Shown in pieces: positions 1-8,896 of a stretch of DNA of 64,000 nt (its first letter is position 1; every line of letters starts with the position of its first letter). The DNA comes from UBA10649 sp963755335 (GTDB taxonomy: Bacteria > Actinomycetota > Actinomycetes > S36-B12): positions 186,001 to 250,000 of the forward strand of contig CAVWJW010000008.1 of the NCBI GenBank assembly GCA_963755335.1, written 5' to 3'. The position numbers and the translations under genes are program-made. The notes below the pieces were generated by a model. It saw nothing but the letters and a program-made list of their open reading frames with translations, had not been told where the DNA came from and searched no databases.

Positions 1-408
1 ACCGAGATCGGGCGGGATGCGATCGTCGCCCGTTCGGGGCTGACGGGCGAGCAGATCGAGGTGGACGACGTCATCGCGGCGGCCTCGGCCGGCGACCGGA
101 GGGCCCAGGAGGCGGTCGACGAGGCAGGGGAATGGCTCGGCATCGGCCTGGCCAATCTCGTCAACCTGTTCAACCCCGAGGTCATCGTGCTCGGCGGCCA
201 CCTCAGACTGCTGTTCCCCCTGGTCAGCGGAACGGTGTTCCGGCGGATCCACCACGCGCTGCCCGCCACCCGCGAGCAGGTCCGCGTCGAGGTGCCGGCC
301 CTGAAGGGTGACAGCACCCTCCTCGGCGCGGCGGAACTCGCCTTCGAGTCCCTGCTCACCGACCCGATCGGCGTGCTGGCGCGCGCCCACCATGCCGCGG
401 CGTCCTGA
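1..408 (+). CDS. ROK family protein (sugar kinase or repressor), C-terminal part
   Basis: The reading frame is open from the first base, so the gene starts before the window and only about 135 C-terminal residues are seen. The segment with the core NLFNPEVIVLGG is the typical ROK-family C-terminal motif, where the second half of the actin-like fold closes over the sugar site. The N-terminal part, which would show whether there is a DNA-binding HTH (repressor) or a DxGxT phosphate loop (glucokinase type), is missing. The next gene, an aldose 1-epimerase, starts inside its last 17 bases, so the two are probably cotranscribed and act on the same hexose. ROK membership is well supported; kinase versus repressor is not decided. 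Confidence 0.8.
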   Translation, partial: TEIGRDAIVARSGLTGEQIEVDDVIAAASAGDRRAQEAVDEAGEWLGIGLANLVNLFNPEVIVLGGHLRLLFPLVSGTVFRRIHHALPATREQVRVEVPALKGDSTLLGAAELAFESLLTDPIGVLARAHHAAAS

Positions 409-1243
409 GCACGTCGTCGAGGTGGGCGACGTCCGCCTGTCGATCGATCTGGCCGCCGGAGGGCGGGCCAGCAGTTGGGTCGTCGGACCCCATGAACTCC
501 TCGCCGTCCACGGCGATGACCCGGCCGAGGGCGGCATGTACCCGATGGCGCCGTGGGCCGGACGGCTGCGCGACAACGCCCTGACCGTCGATGGCGGCGT
601 GCACCCGATGGTGCCGAACTACGGCACCTGGGCCCTGCACGGGCTCGCGTACCGATCCTCGGTGGAGATCCTGGAGTCGTCGGCCCACGACGACCACGCC
701 CGACTTGTGGTGCGCGTGGATGCGGAGCCGGGCTGGCCGTGGCCGATGGCCATCGACCTCGTGTGGGACCTGCGGCCCCGGGTGCTCACGACCTCGATCA
801 TCGTCCACGCCCTGGCCGACCAGTTCCCGGTCGTCGTCGGCTGGCACCCGTGGTTCCGCCGCATGCTCGTCGGGGGCGAGCCGCTGGAGTGGTCGGTCGA
901 GGCGGAGCAGTTCGTGCAGCGAGGCGATGATCACCTGCCGACCGGGCGCCTGCTGCCGATGACTGACGTGGCCGGACCGTTCGACGATGCGTTCCATGTG
1001 CCGTCAGGTCGAGCGAAGGTGCGGTGGCCGGGACTGCTGGAGATCGACGTATGGAATGACGCGCCATGGTTCGTCGTCTTCGACGAGCTCGACGACGCCG
1101 CCTGCGTCGAACCGCAGTCGGGGCCACCCAACGGCGTGAATGACGGGCTGGGCTGGCCGATCCCGATGACGGCTCCGGGTCATCCCCACAATCTGACTAC
1201 GACATGGGTGATGCGCGATGACCGGCGGGCGGGTCGAGGCTGA
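392..1243 (+). CDS. Aldose 1-epimerase family protein
   Basis: A 283-residue protein of the galactose-mutarotase/aldose 1-epimerase fold, which interconverts alpha and beta anomers of free hexoses in the cytoplasm. The expected catalytic landmarks are present: a first histidine in ALHGLAYR near residue 83, a second in VGWHPWF near residue 150, and the general-base glutamate in CVEPQSGPPNG near residue 240. I chose the ATG at 392 because homology begins immediately after it; it overlaps the ROK gene by 17 bases, suggesting translational coupling. The 3' end overlaps the convergent oxidoreductase by 47 bases. The exact sugar is not determined by sequence. Confidence 0.85.
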   Translation: MPRRPEHVVEVGDVRLSIDLAAGGRASSWVVGPHELLAVHGDDPAEGGMYPMAPWAGRLRDNALTVDGGVHPMVPNYGTWALHGLAYRSSVEILESSAHDDHARLVVRVDAEPGWPWPMAIDLVWDLRPRVLTTSIIVHALADQFPVVVGWHPWFRRMLVGGEPLEWSVEAEQFVQRGDDHLPTGRLLPMTDVAGPFDDAFHVPSGRAKVRWPGLLEIDVWNDAPWFVVFDELDDAACVEPQSGPPNGVNDGLGWPIPMTAPGHPHNLTTTWVMRDDRRAGRG

Positions 1244-2306
1244 CGACGGCGTTCGCCAACCCAGACTCCCGTGCCGCACCGATCACACGGAGATTGGCGA
1301 TCGCCTCCTCGACGAGCACCGGGGGTGCACCGTGCCCGCGTACCGCGGCGGCTGCCTCGCGATAGAACGCCGGCCAGTCGCCGCGCTGCAACGGGACAGT
1401 GGTCTCGGACACGACGTTGTCGAGGCTGCACACACGAAGTGCCGCCTCGGTGCCCGCCGGCTCCAGCCCCCACTCGCCCTCGACGGGCACCACGCCTGAT
1501 GCGAGAACGGGCTCTTGCGAGTCGGTCGCGTCGATCCGCAGTCCGCCGGTGGTTCCGTAGATCGTCATGCGCGGTGAGTCGAAGGCGCCGATCTGGCTCA
1601 CCACGAGCTGGCTCACCGCGCCCGATGTGTGCGTGAGGAACAACGTCACGTCGTCATCGCTGCCGGATACGTCGCGCACGGTCCGCACGGAGGCGTACAC
1701 CGCGCTGACCGGGCCCATCAGTCGCAGCGCCTGGTCGACGACGTGCGCCCCCAGATCGAGGAGCACGCCACCCAGGTCCGCAGTGTCGGCCGAGGACTTC
1801 CAGCCGGGCTTGGGAGTGACGCGCATGCGCTCGATGCGGGACTCGAAGCGGTGGACCCGCCCGATGCTGCCGTCGCGGGCGACGGCCATGGCCGTCAGGA
1901 AGTCGCTGTCCCAGCGGCGATTCTGGTACGGGATCAGCAGGACGTCGTTCGCGATGGCGAGTTCGGCAAGCCCCTGAGCCTCGGCCGCGCTGCCGGCGAT
2001 CGGCTTGTCGAGGATGACGTGCAGGCGGCTGCCGAGCGCGGCCCGTGCGAAGGGCGCATGGGTGCGGTTGGGAGTGGCGATGATGGCGACGTCGTGGCCA
2101 CTGGCCCACGCCTGCTCCGGATTGTCGTAGATGACCGCGTGCGGATACGCCGCGGCCGCGGCGTCCCGTCGCTCGGGATCACTTGTCACGATGGCGTCCA
2201 GCAGGAGCCCGGGCGTCGTGTCGATGAGCGGCGCGTGGAAGACGCGACCGGCGAGCCCGAAGCCCACGAGGACGACAGAGGAAGGACGATCGGTGATGGC
2301 GGGCAT
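1197..2306 (-). CDS. Gfo/Idh/MocA family oxidoreductase
   Basis: A 369-residue NAD(P)-dependent oxidoreductase. The N-terminal Rossmann domain has the nucleotide motif GFGLAGRVFHAP near residue 14. The family's EKP signature appears as DKPIAG, a conservative change. The second half is the beta-sheet substrate domain, with the GVLLDLGAHVVDQ segment that normally carries the substrate-side residues. These enzymes oxidise or reduce sugars, inositols or related polyols, and the substrate cannot be told here. The 3' end runs 47 bases into the convergent epimerase. A hexamer TTTACT lies six bases before the ATG, a weak match to the leaderless promoter pattern seen elsewhere in the window. Confidence 0.85.
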   Translation of the reverse strand: MPAITDRPSSVVLVGFGLAGRVFHAPLIDTTPGLLLDAIVTSDPERRDAAAAAYPHAVIYDNPEQAWASGHDVAIIATPNRTHAPFARAALGSRLHVILDKPIAGSAAEAQGLAELAIANDVLLIPYQNRRWDSDFLTAMAVARDGSIGRVHRFESRIERMRVTPKPGWKSSADTADLGGVLLDLGAHVVDQALRLMGPVSAVYASVRTVRDVSGSDDDVTLFLTHTSGAVSQLVVSQIGAFDSPRMTIYGTTGGLRIDATDSQEPVLASGVVPVEGEWGLEPAGTEAALRVCSLDNVVSETTVPLQRGDWPAFYREAAAAVRGHGAPPVLVEEAIANLRVIGAARESGLANAVVSLDPPAGHRASPMS

Positions 2307-2354
2307 ACGCCGAGTAAAGCAGTTGGTTCGTCACCTGACCGGGGGATCGAAGGG

Positions 2355-2360
2355 TACGTT
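2355..2360 (+). promoter_or_regulatory. -10 element, leaderless promoter of the SDR gene at 2367
   Basis: TACGTT matches TANNNT and ends six bases before the ATG at 2367. There is no Shine-Dalgarno sequence, so transcription probably starts at or next to the start codon. Confidence 0.55.
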
Positions 2361-2366
2361 CGCACC

Positions 2367-3104
2367 ATGACATATGCGCTGCGCGACCTGTCCGGGACTG
2401 TCGTTGCCATCACGGGAGCCACCGCCGGCATCGGCTCGGCTGCCACGAGCCAGCTCGTCGAGCTTGGAGCCAAGGTGGTCGTGGGCGGTCGGCGGAGCGA
2501 GCGGCTCGATGAGCTCGTCGATACCCATGGCTCGGCGAATGTGGTGGGCGTCCAGATGGACGTTCAGTCGCCCGCTGACAACGCCCGGCTCGTCGAGGCG
2601 GCGGTGGCGGCGTTCGGCCGGCTTGACTCGATCGTCCCTAGCGCAGGCATCGGCCTGTACGGGGGAATCCTCGACCACTCGGACGACGAGGTCGCGCGGA
2701 TGATGCACACCAACTACGACGGCACGGTCTGGGCCGTGCGAGCCGCTGTGCCGACGATCCTGGCCACCGCGGGAGGCGGTGACGTCGTCATGGTGTCGTC
2801 GGTCGCCGGCCTGCGTGGTGGCGAGGACGAGGCCGTGTACGCGGGCACGAAGGCCGCACAGATCGGCCTCGCGGGTGCCCTGGACCGCGAACTGCGGGAG
2901 AAGGGGATCCGCGTCACCGCGATCTGTCCCGCGGGCGTGGGGACGGAGTTCGCGGTCGGGACGGGCCGGGTCGACAGCGACCCCAGGTTCGCGGACTGGC
3001 TTACGGCCGATGACGTCGCGTTCGCGATCACGACGGTGCTGCGCCAGCCGCGCAAGGTGCGCACGACGCTGTGGGCCATGTGGTCGATGGGTCAGCAGAG
3101 CTGA
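2367..3104 (+). CDS. Short-chain dehydrogenase/reductase
   Basis: A 245-residue classical SDR. The cofactor motif TGATAGIG lies near residue 17, the NNAG-equivalent appears as PSAGIG, and the catalytic Ser plus YxxxK are seen in VSSVAG and VYAGTKAA. It should oxidise or reduce a hydroxyl/carbonyl group with NAD(P) in the cytoplasm. The start is fixed by a TANNNT box six bases upstream and by the immediate onset of the Rossmann fold. It stands alone: the previous gene is divergent and the next is convergent, separated by a large hairpin. Substrate unknown. Confidence 0.85.
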   Translation: MTYALRDLSGTVVAITGATAGIGSAATSQLVELGAKVVVGGRRSERLDELVDTHGSANVVGVQMDVQSPADNARLVEAAVAAFGRLDSIVPSAGIGLYGGILDHSDDEVARMMHTNYDGTVWAVRAAVPTILATAGGGDVVMVSSVAGLRGGEDEAVYAGTKAAQIGLAGALDRELREKGIRVTAICPAGVGTEFAVGTGRVDSDPRFADWLTADDVAFAITTVLRQPRKVRTTLWAMWSMGQQS

Positions 3105-3212
3105 TCCGAAAGGCCCCCGGGCAAGGGCTGACAATAAGCCCAAATTGGGGCACAATTTTTCTAGCCACTCTCCCCCGGGTGGCACGGGCCTGGGCACTCC
3201 CGTCCACGGTCC

Positions 3213-3253
3213 AGAGAGCCCGCGCGACAGCCCCCCAGCCGCGTGGGCTCTCT
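3213..3253. terminator. Hairpin between convergent genes, likely bidirectional terminator
   Basis: A 14-base arm at 3213-3226 pairs with 3240-3253, with one G-U type position, around a 13-base C-rich loop. It sits in the 172-base gap between the convergent SDR and L,D-transpeptidase genes. No clear T-run follows on either strand, so termination is inferred from position and stem strength. Confidence 0.55.
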
Positions 3254-3276
3254 CCTTGGGCTGGTGGGCCAGAACG

Positions 3277-4128
3277 CTAGGACCAGTACACGTAGACCTT
3301 GGTGCCGATCGCGATCCGGTCGAAGAGGGCCGCCGCCGCCGTCTTGTCGCGCAGTCCGATGCACCCGTGGGAACCGCCGTAGTAGCCGTCGCGCGCGAAG
3401 AACGGGGAGTAGTGCACGGCCTGACCGCCGCTGAAGAACATCGCGAACGGCATCCATGTGTGGTAGAGCGTCGACACGTGGTCGCGGCTCTTGCGCTGCA
3501 CGCGGAAGGTGCCCTCCCGCGTCGTCGTGGCGGCCATGCCGAAGCGGGCGTCGAGCGTGACCGCCACCTCTCCGTGGTCCACGAGGCGCAGCAGCCGTTG
3601 GGTCTTGTCGATGCACAGTGTTCGCTCGTGCCGGCATGCGTCAGGGAGGCGGCCGACCATGCCGGCGACCTTGGCGAGTCGGTCCCACGTCGTCTGGTCG
3701 ACGTCGCCGGTGGCCTTGAGGAACTGCTTGACCTGGAACCGGCGCACGGCCGCAGTCGTGGACGCCCACACGCGGGACGACTTTGTGTCGATGGGGGACA
3801 GGTGGTAGCCCAGCCACTCCAGCCGTTCGTGGAGGTCGCGGACACGGGTGCCCTGCGCGCCGCGCTTCAAGGGGATCTTGGAGTTGACCACCTTCTTGGG
3901 CGGCTTCACCGGCGGGAGCACCACTGGTGGCTCGGTGGGCGGCGGGGTCGGCACGGGGGCCGCGCTCGGGTCGATTGGCGGTGCGGTCGGCGCAGGTGTC
4001 GGGGCGGGCGTCTCGATGGGCGCCGGCGCACCGGGGGGCACGTCGTCGGCGAGGGCCGGTCCAGCGGAGGCGATCAGCACGAGGGCGGCCGCCGCGATCG
4101 CCGTGACCAGTCGCCCTGTTCCCCCCAC
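3277..4128 (-). CDS. L,D-transpeptidase with peptidoglycan-binding domain, secreted
   Basis: A 283-residue exported enzyme that makes 3-3 cross-links in peptidoglycan. A signal peptide with a long Ala/Leu/Val core ends near ALADD. A low-complexity Pro/Ala/Thr linker of about 60 residues follows, then a PG_binding_1 repeat (LKRGAQGTRVRDLHERLEWLG), then the YkuD catalytic domain. The active-site motif SHGCIGLRD, with its nucleophilic cysteine, is near the C-terminus. A GTG two codons further upstream (4134) is in frame, but a TAGGGT box lies exactly six bases before the GTG ending at 4128, so I take that one as a leaderless start. Architecture and motif make the assignment firm. Confidence 0.9.
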   Translation of the reverse strand: MGGTGRLVTAIAAAALVLIASAGPALADDVPPGAPAPIETPAPTPAPTAPPIDPSAAPVPTPPPTEPPVVLPPVKPPKKVVNSKIPLKRGAQGTRVRDLHERLEWLGYHLSPIDTKSSRVWASTTAAVRRFQVKQFLKATGDVDQTTWDRLAKVAGMVGRLPDACRHERTLCIDKTQRLLRLVDHGEVAVTLDARFGMAATTTREGTFRVQRKSRDHVSTLYHTWMPFAMFFSGGQAVHYSPFFARDGYYGGSHGCIGLRDKTAAAALFDRIAIGTKVYVYWS

Positions 4129-4134
4129 GACCAC

Positions 4135-4140
4135 ACCCTA
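4135..4140 (-). promoter_or_regulatory. -10 element, leaderless promoter of the L,D-transpeptidase gene
   Basis: On the minus strand TAGGGT ends six bases before the GTG at 4128. This spacing argues against the in-frame GTG that directly abuts the hexamer. Confidence 0.5.
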
Positions 4141-4185
4141 GGGCAGGCCGCTGCCTCCGGGGCGCGACGCGGAGGCGGAGGCCGA

Positions 4186-5820
4186 CTATTCGTGCCAGCG
4201 GGGTGACGTCGTGCGCGGAGGGAACAGTCGTTGGTTCCAGACGACGATCCTCGGCTCTCTGCGGTCGTTGGCCACACGCGCGCGCTGCAGTGCTCCGGAG
4301 ACGCCTTCCACATCGTCCACGCGCTCGACCGAGATGCCGAAGGCGGCGCCGAGCGCTCCCCACTCGGGCGTCAGCAGATCGACGCCCCGCTCGGGATGTC
4401 CGAACACCTGCTGGTCGAAGCGCAGCATCCCGTAGCCGCCGTCGTCGATGATCATCAGCGTGATGGGCAACGACTCCTGGGCGTAGGTCGCGAGCTCCCC
4501 CAACGCGAACATCGGACCCCCGTCCCCGCACACGGCCAAGGTCGGGATCCCGAGGGAGGCCGGGCCGATCGCCGCCGGCAGGGCGAAGCCCAGCGTGCCC
4601 CAGCCGACCGGGTACTGCAGGCGACGCGGGCGCGGCTGGCTGCTGTAGCCGCCGACCCAGTAGGCGCCCACGGCCATGTCGCAGACGACGGCCCCGTCGG
4701 CAGCCCAGCCCATCTCGACCTGCTCCACCCAGCGCATCGCCGGCGCGGTCCGAGGATCGGCGTGCAGGCGAGCGACGATCGAGCCGCGGATCCCCGTGAC
4801 ATCGCGCCACGGCGCCCGTTCGGTCACGTTCATCTCGTCGAGTGCGGTCGCCAGCTCCGCCAGCGCCTGGGACACGTCGGCCTTGATCAGGCAGTCCACG
4901 TCGATGGTCTGGTCGATCAGGGAGCCGAGCGTCACGGCGGCCCGCCGCGCGGGCAGGGGCAGTCGCCAGTTCTTCGTGTTCATGCCGTCGAAGGACGAGC
5001 CCAGGATCACGACCAGGTCAGCCTCGGCGAGAATCGCGCCGGCCTCCGGCTCGTGCACGGGCGCGTTGACGAGCAGCGGGTCGCCGGCGAGCAGACCGCG
5101 ACCGGCATAGGAGGTCAGCACCGGGGCGCCGAGCCGATGGGCCAAGGCGCGGGCGGCCTCCTCGGCGTCCGAGGTGACGACGCCGCCGCCCAGCCACAGC
5201 ACGATGCGGGGGGACGTGTCGATCAGCTCGGCCAACGCGCTGATGTCGGAGGGGTCCACGTTGCCGCCGGGCAGTCGCGGGATGTGCGGGATGGCGGCGG
5301 TCCACTCCTCGCCGAGGACGTCGGACGGGACGCCCACGTAGCTCGACAGCGGCGGCGGGCCCCACGCATCGCGCAGCGCGAGCACCGTTGAGGCGATGGC
5401 CTCCTGACGGGAGGTGGCAGCCCGGGCAGGCGCACCGAAGGCCGCGAACATCGCGCCCTGGTCGGCCATCTCGTGCAGGATCCCTCGCGGCCCGCTGCTC
5501 GAGCGCAGGGCATGGTTGACCTCGCTCGCGATCGCAATGATCGCCGAGCCGCTGACGAAGGCCTCGCCGAACGCGGCGAGGATGTTGGCTGCGCCCGGGC
5601 CCGAGGTCAGCAGCGCGGCGGCCGGGCTGCCGCTGGCGCGGAAGACTCCGTCGGCCGCATAGCCCGCGGCCTGCTCGTGCCGCACGCCGATGACGCGCGG
5701 GCCCTTCTCCGTGTCGGCATCCCAGAACGGCAGGTTGTGGACACCTGGGATCCCGAAGGCCCTGGTGACCCCGTGCCTGCCGAGCAGTTCGAGGATGACC
5801 GACGCGACCGTGGGGTGCAT
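4186..5820 (-). CDS. Thiamine-pyrophosphate-dependent enzyme (acetolactate synthase-like)
   Basis: A 544-residue protein with the three-domain layout of the pyruvate oxidase/acetolactate synthase family: N-terminal PYR domain, central domain, C-terminal PP domain. The catalytic glutamate that activates the thiazolium is seen in VRHEQAAGYAADG near residue 50. The cofactor motif begins GDGG and, 24 residues later, the usual Asn-Asn is replaced by Asp-Asp (IIDDGGYGML). The N-terminus (FGIPGVHNLPF) resembles 2-oxo acid decarboxylases more than true acetolactate synthase, and no regulatory subunit gene is adjacent. It lies 19 bases after an unrecognised Rossmann-type gene and is probably cotranscribed with it. 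Reaction class is firm, substrate unknown. Confidence 0.8.
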   Translation of the reverse strand: MHPTVASVILELLGRHGVTRAFGIPGVHNLPFWDADTEKGPRVIGVRHEQAAGYAADGVFRASGSPAAALLTSGPGAANILAAFGEAFVSGSAIIAIASEVNHALRSSSGPRGILHEMADQGAMFAAFGAPARAATSRQEAIASTVLALRDAWGPPPLSSYVGVPSDVLGEEWTAAIPHIPRLPGGNVDPSDISALAELIDTSPRIVLWLGGGVVTSDAEEAARALAHRLGAPVLTSYAGRGLLAGDPLLVNAPVHEPEAGAILAEADLVVILGSSFDGMNTKNWRLPLPARRAAVTLGSLIDQTIDVDCLIKADVSQALAELATALDEMNVTERAPWRDVTGIRGSIVARLHADPRTAPAMRWVEQVEMGWAADGAVVCDMAVGAYWVGGYSSQPRPRRLQYPVGWGTLGFALPAAIGPASLGIPTLAVCGDGGPMFALGELATYAQESLPITLMIIDDGGYGMLRFDQQVFGHPERGVDLLTPEWGALGAAFGISVERVDDVEGVSGALQRARVANDRREPRIVVWNQRLFPPRTTSPRWHE

Positions 5821-5839
5821 GGGAGGACCGTATCGCCGG

Positions 5840-7384
5840 TCAGGCGCGCGCTTCGAACATGCCGAGCACGGCGGCGACGCCCAGCACGCTGCGCGGGGAG
5901 TAGGCCGCCCGCCAGAGGCCACCGTGGTTGGCTCCCTGCACGTACAGGTCCATCGGATTGTCGAGGACGGTCGCGGGGTTGGCGGCGGCTGCCGGGTTGC
6001 GCAGATCGTGCACGAGCAGTGCCGCCATGAGCGTCGTGGAGGTGGCCGGCTCGAAGACCTCCACGCCGAAACGTCCGGCCCCTGCGTACGCGGCGGCGAG
6101 TGCACGGCTCTTGACGACCGACTGCGTGCGGGTCGCAGGCGCCAGGTTCAGGGACACCGGGGTGCCGCTGCTCCGTGCGACGAGCGCCCTCCACCGTTGC
6201 AGCCGCTTGGCCAATGCGTAGTTCGGTCCCTGCTGGGGAACCAGCGAGTCATTGATCCCGAAGCGCGTGCCGTCGTCGGCCACGTAGTCCGTCGGGTAGT
6301 TGGGCTCGAACTGCTTGAACAGCCGGAGCGGGCTCTGCAGCAGCCCGCTGACACCTCGTGTCTGCCACTTGCGGCGGGAGTCGTCGACGGCCGTCATCGG
6401 CACCATGAACACATCGGTCGGAGTGGCCAGGAACGCCAGGGTGATGTCGTCGCGACGGCTGGTCAGGTCGACGGCGATGGCGTCGGACGCCATCGACAGC
6501 AGGACGTGCACCGATCCGTCGGCGTAGGCGTAGGAGCCGAGGACGAACGGCTGTTCGATCTCGCCGAGCCACGCGGCGATCTCGGGGGTCCGCCGAAGCA
6601 GGTCGGCCCCCGCGCTGGCGGCGATCGTGTCGTCGTCCTCCGGATGGACGACGCCGCCCACGACGAAGGGTGGCTTGCCGCGATCGTCGAAGCGGATCGG
6701 GACGCGAAGCGAGCCGGCCGTGCTGCGGGCGGTCGCGATGAGCCGGTGCCACAGATCGGGCCGTGGCAGGTCCACCGCGTGGACGTTCGCCCCCCATCGG
6801 AGCAGCGACCGGGTCGGGCCCATCTCGGCGCCCGCCCCAAGGATGGCGATGTCGACGTCGCTGAGGTCGAGCCAGTCGGGGTTGTCCAGGAGGAGGTGGA
6901 GGGCCTCGGCAAAGCCGGGTTCGGCGGTTCCTGCGGCCACCCATGCGTCGATCTGGCTGCGCAGGTGGTCACCGAACAGCCTGCGTCCCGCGTAGGGCAG
7001 GGACAGCTCGGGCTCCTGGGGAGCCGACCCGCGCACGGTGACCGACCCGAAGCCCTGGCGTCGGTAGGCCGTCATCGCCTCGGGCAGGGTCATCTGGTCG
7101 CCGCGTCGCTCGAAGGTGAAGCGGCGATGTGCTGACTCGAGCCCGTCAGCGGAGATGGTCAGGGCCGCTCCGGTATGCAATGCCGCGTCGAGGACGATGT
7201 CGCGCAGCGGACCGACGTAGCCGGACCTCCAGTCGCGGGTGTGCTCGATCCGGGCCGCGAGGGTCGGATCGACGTGCCGCACGGAGTCGGCGAAGATCGC
7301 GCGCCCGGTCGCGCTGGTGCTCCGGTGGCCGTCGCCACCCACGGGGAAGCACACGCCCTCGGATCCAGGGCGGGTGTCGGTCAC
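5840..7384 (-). CDS. Conserved protein of unknown function with a Rossmann-like motif
   Basis: I do not recognise this 514-residue protein. A dinucleotide-binding-like motif GAGAEMGP at about residues 183-190 is preceded by a hydrophobic strand (VDIAIL) and followed by a second strand ending in AVDLP, as in NAD(P)-binding folds. There is no signal peptide or clear membrane segment. The GTG at 7384 is chosen because TATCCT lies six bases upstream; another in-frame GTG at 7426 has no such support. The downstream gene, 19 bases on, encodes a TPP-dependent enzyme, so a shared pathway is plausible. Dehydrogenase activity is only an inference from the motif. Confidence 0.6.
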   Translation of the reverse strand: MTDTRPGSEGVCFPVGGDGHRSTSATGRAIFADSVRHVDPTLAARIEHTRDWRSGYVGPLRDIVLDAALHTGAALTISADGLESAHRRFTFERRGDQMTLPEAMTAYRRQGFGSVTVRGSAPQEPELSLPYAGRRLFGDHLRSQIDAWVAAGTAEPGFAEALHLLLDNPDWLDLSDVDIAILGAGAEMGPTRSLLRWGANVHAVDLPRPDLWHRLIATARSTAGSLRVPIRFDDRGKPPFVVGGVVHPEDDDTIAASAGADLLRRTPEIAAWLGEIEQPFVLGSYAYADGSVHVLLSMASDAIAVDLTSRRDDITLAFLATPTDVFMVPMTAVDDSRRKWQTRGVSGLLQSPLRLFKQFEPNYPTDYVADDGTRFGINDSLVPQQGPNYALAKRLQRWRALVARSSGTPVSLNLAPATRTQSVVKSRALAAAYAGAGRFGVEVFEPATSTTLMAALLVHDLRNPAAAANPATVLDNPMDLYVQGANHGGLWRAAYSPRSVLGVAAVLGMFEARA

Positions 7385-7390
7385 TCGCGG

Positions 7391-7396
7391 AGGATA
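7391..7396 (-). promoter_or_regulatory. -10 element, leaderless promoter of the 5840-7384 gene
   Basis: TATCCT on the minus strand ends six bases before GTG at 7384, with no purine-rich ribosome site between. Confidence 0.5.
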
Positions 7397-7454
7397 GCCA
7401 ATCGGCGGCGTCGAGCGCGGGTCCACGCGGGGCGCGGCCCGTGGTTCGTCCCGA

Positions 7455-8894
7455 TCAGTGGGCGGGGCAGATGGCGTCGCCGAGCTCGGCAGCGACCTCG
7501 AGCAGGACCCGGACGTCGTCGTCGGTCGTGCGGAAGTTGGTGAAGCACGGTCTCAGCCAGGTCTGGCCGTCGATCACGGCGGGGGAGATGTACACCCGGC
7601 CGTCGGCCTGCATCGCGCGACAGAGTTGCTCGTTGTGTCGATCGATGTCCGTGCAGCCGGCCGAGCGATGACGGATGGGCGTGATCGACAGCTGCGGTCG
7701 ATGGGCGCGGCACTCGAAGGAGTCGTCCCGCTGTGCCAGGTCGTACAGGAGATTCGCCTGACGGAGGTTGTGCTCGATCGCGTCGCGGAAGGCCTGTGCC
7801 CCGTGGACCCGCAGCGCCAGCCAGAGCTTCAGCGCGCGGAAGGGCCTCGAGTACTCGAGGGTCACGTCGACCGCGTTGAGGGCGTCTCCCTCGTGCGGGA
7901 TGTAGGCCTCGTTGTGCGCGAAGGCGGCCGCGAGGTCCTGCATGTGGCGGACGAGGACGGCGCTGCAGGCCTTGGGCACGAACATCCATTTGTGGGCGTC
8001 GACGCTCAGTGAGTCGACTCGCTCGAGTCCATGGAACAGGTCCCGGTAGGCGGGCACGGCGGCGGCGGGCAGCCCGTACGCCCCGTCGACATGCAGCCAG
8101 ACTGACTGCGCCGTGCAGACGTCGGCGATCGCGTCGATCGGATCGACGGCCCCGGTCAAGGTGGTGCCGGCCGTGGCGATCACCGCGATCGGCGTTCGGC
8201 CGGCCTCCTTGTCGGCGGCGATCAGTTCGTTGAGAGCCGACGAAGACATCCGCCGATGGCCGTCGATCGGAACCGGACGCACGTTGCCCCGCCCGATGCC
8301 CAGCAGCTCAGCGGCCCGCGTGATCGAGTAGTGCGCCTCCGCAGAGCAGTACATGGCGGGGATGTGCGGTCCCATGCCAGTGTCGCGGCTGCCCGGAAGG
8401 GCACGTTCGCGCGCCGCAGCGAGTGCGGTGATGTTGCTGATCGTGCCGCCGCTCGTGAAGTAGCCCGCCGTCGCGGGATAGCCCAGGAACTCCGCGAGCC
8501 AGCTGATCGACTGATGCTCGAGCTGCGTGGCGGCGCGCGCGTCGAGGGCCAGGTTGATGTCGTACGACGCCGCCAGGAGATCCGCGATCGCGCCGACCTC
8601 GAGTCCGCTCGATCCGATGTAGGCCAGGTATCTAGGGCGCGACTGTGCGAGCGAGGCGTCGAGCACGTCTGCTGCGAGGTCGAGGTCCATCAGGACGTCA
8701 CTGGGCTGCTCGGGGAGGCTCTCCGACATTGTGCGGAGCAGCGATTCGGACGCGACCGTCTCCGACTCGCGTGGTGCGTCGAAGTCGCGCCAGGCGCGCA
8801 CGACCAGCTCGGCCGCGTGTCGCAATGCCACTTCGCGCTGCGGTCCAAGGGACAGGGGTCGGTTCGGGGCGGACTCGTTCGCAGGAGGGGTCAC
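7455..8894 (-). CDS. Pyridoxal-phosphate-dependent decarboxylase (aromatic amino acid/glutamate type)
   Basis: A 479-residue group II decarboxylase. The PLP-binding lysine is in SVDAHKWMFVPK near residue 305, following the aspartate-containing strand WLHVDGAYG. The GGTISN segment that holds the cofactor phosphate is near residue 148. These cytoplasmic enzymes remove CO2 from aromatic amino acids, glutamate, diaminobutyrate or similar substrates; the actual substrate is not readable. The start follows the stop of the upstream DUF202 gene almost immediately, so translation is probably coupled to the two small membrane genes upstream. Confidence 0.85.
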   Translation of the reverse strand: MTPPANESAPNRPLSLGPQREVALRHAAELVVRAWRDFDAPRESETVASESLLRTMSESLPEQPSDVLMDLDLAADVLDASLAQSRPRYLAYIGSSGLEVGAIADLLAASYDINLALDARAATQLEHQSISWLAEFLGYPATAGYFTSGGTISNITALAAARERALPGSRDTGMGPHIPAMYCSAEAHYSITRAAELLGIGRGNVRPVPIDGHRRMSSSALNELIAADKEAGRTPIAVIATAGTTLTGAVDPIDAIADVCTAQSVWLHVDGAYGLPAAAVPAYRDLFHGLERVDSLSVDAHKWMFVPKACSAVLVRHMQDLAAAFAHNEAYIPHEGDALNAVDVTLEYSRPFRALKLWLALRVHGAQAFRDAIEHNLRQANLLYDLAQRDDSFECRAHRPQLSITPIRHRSAGCTDIDRHNEQLCRAMQADGRVYISPAVIDGQTWLRPCFTNFRTTDDDVRVLLEVAAELGDAICPAH

Positions 8895-8896
8895 AG

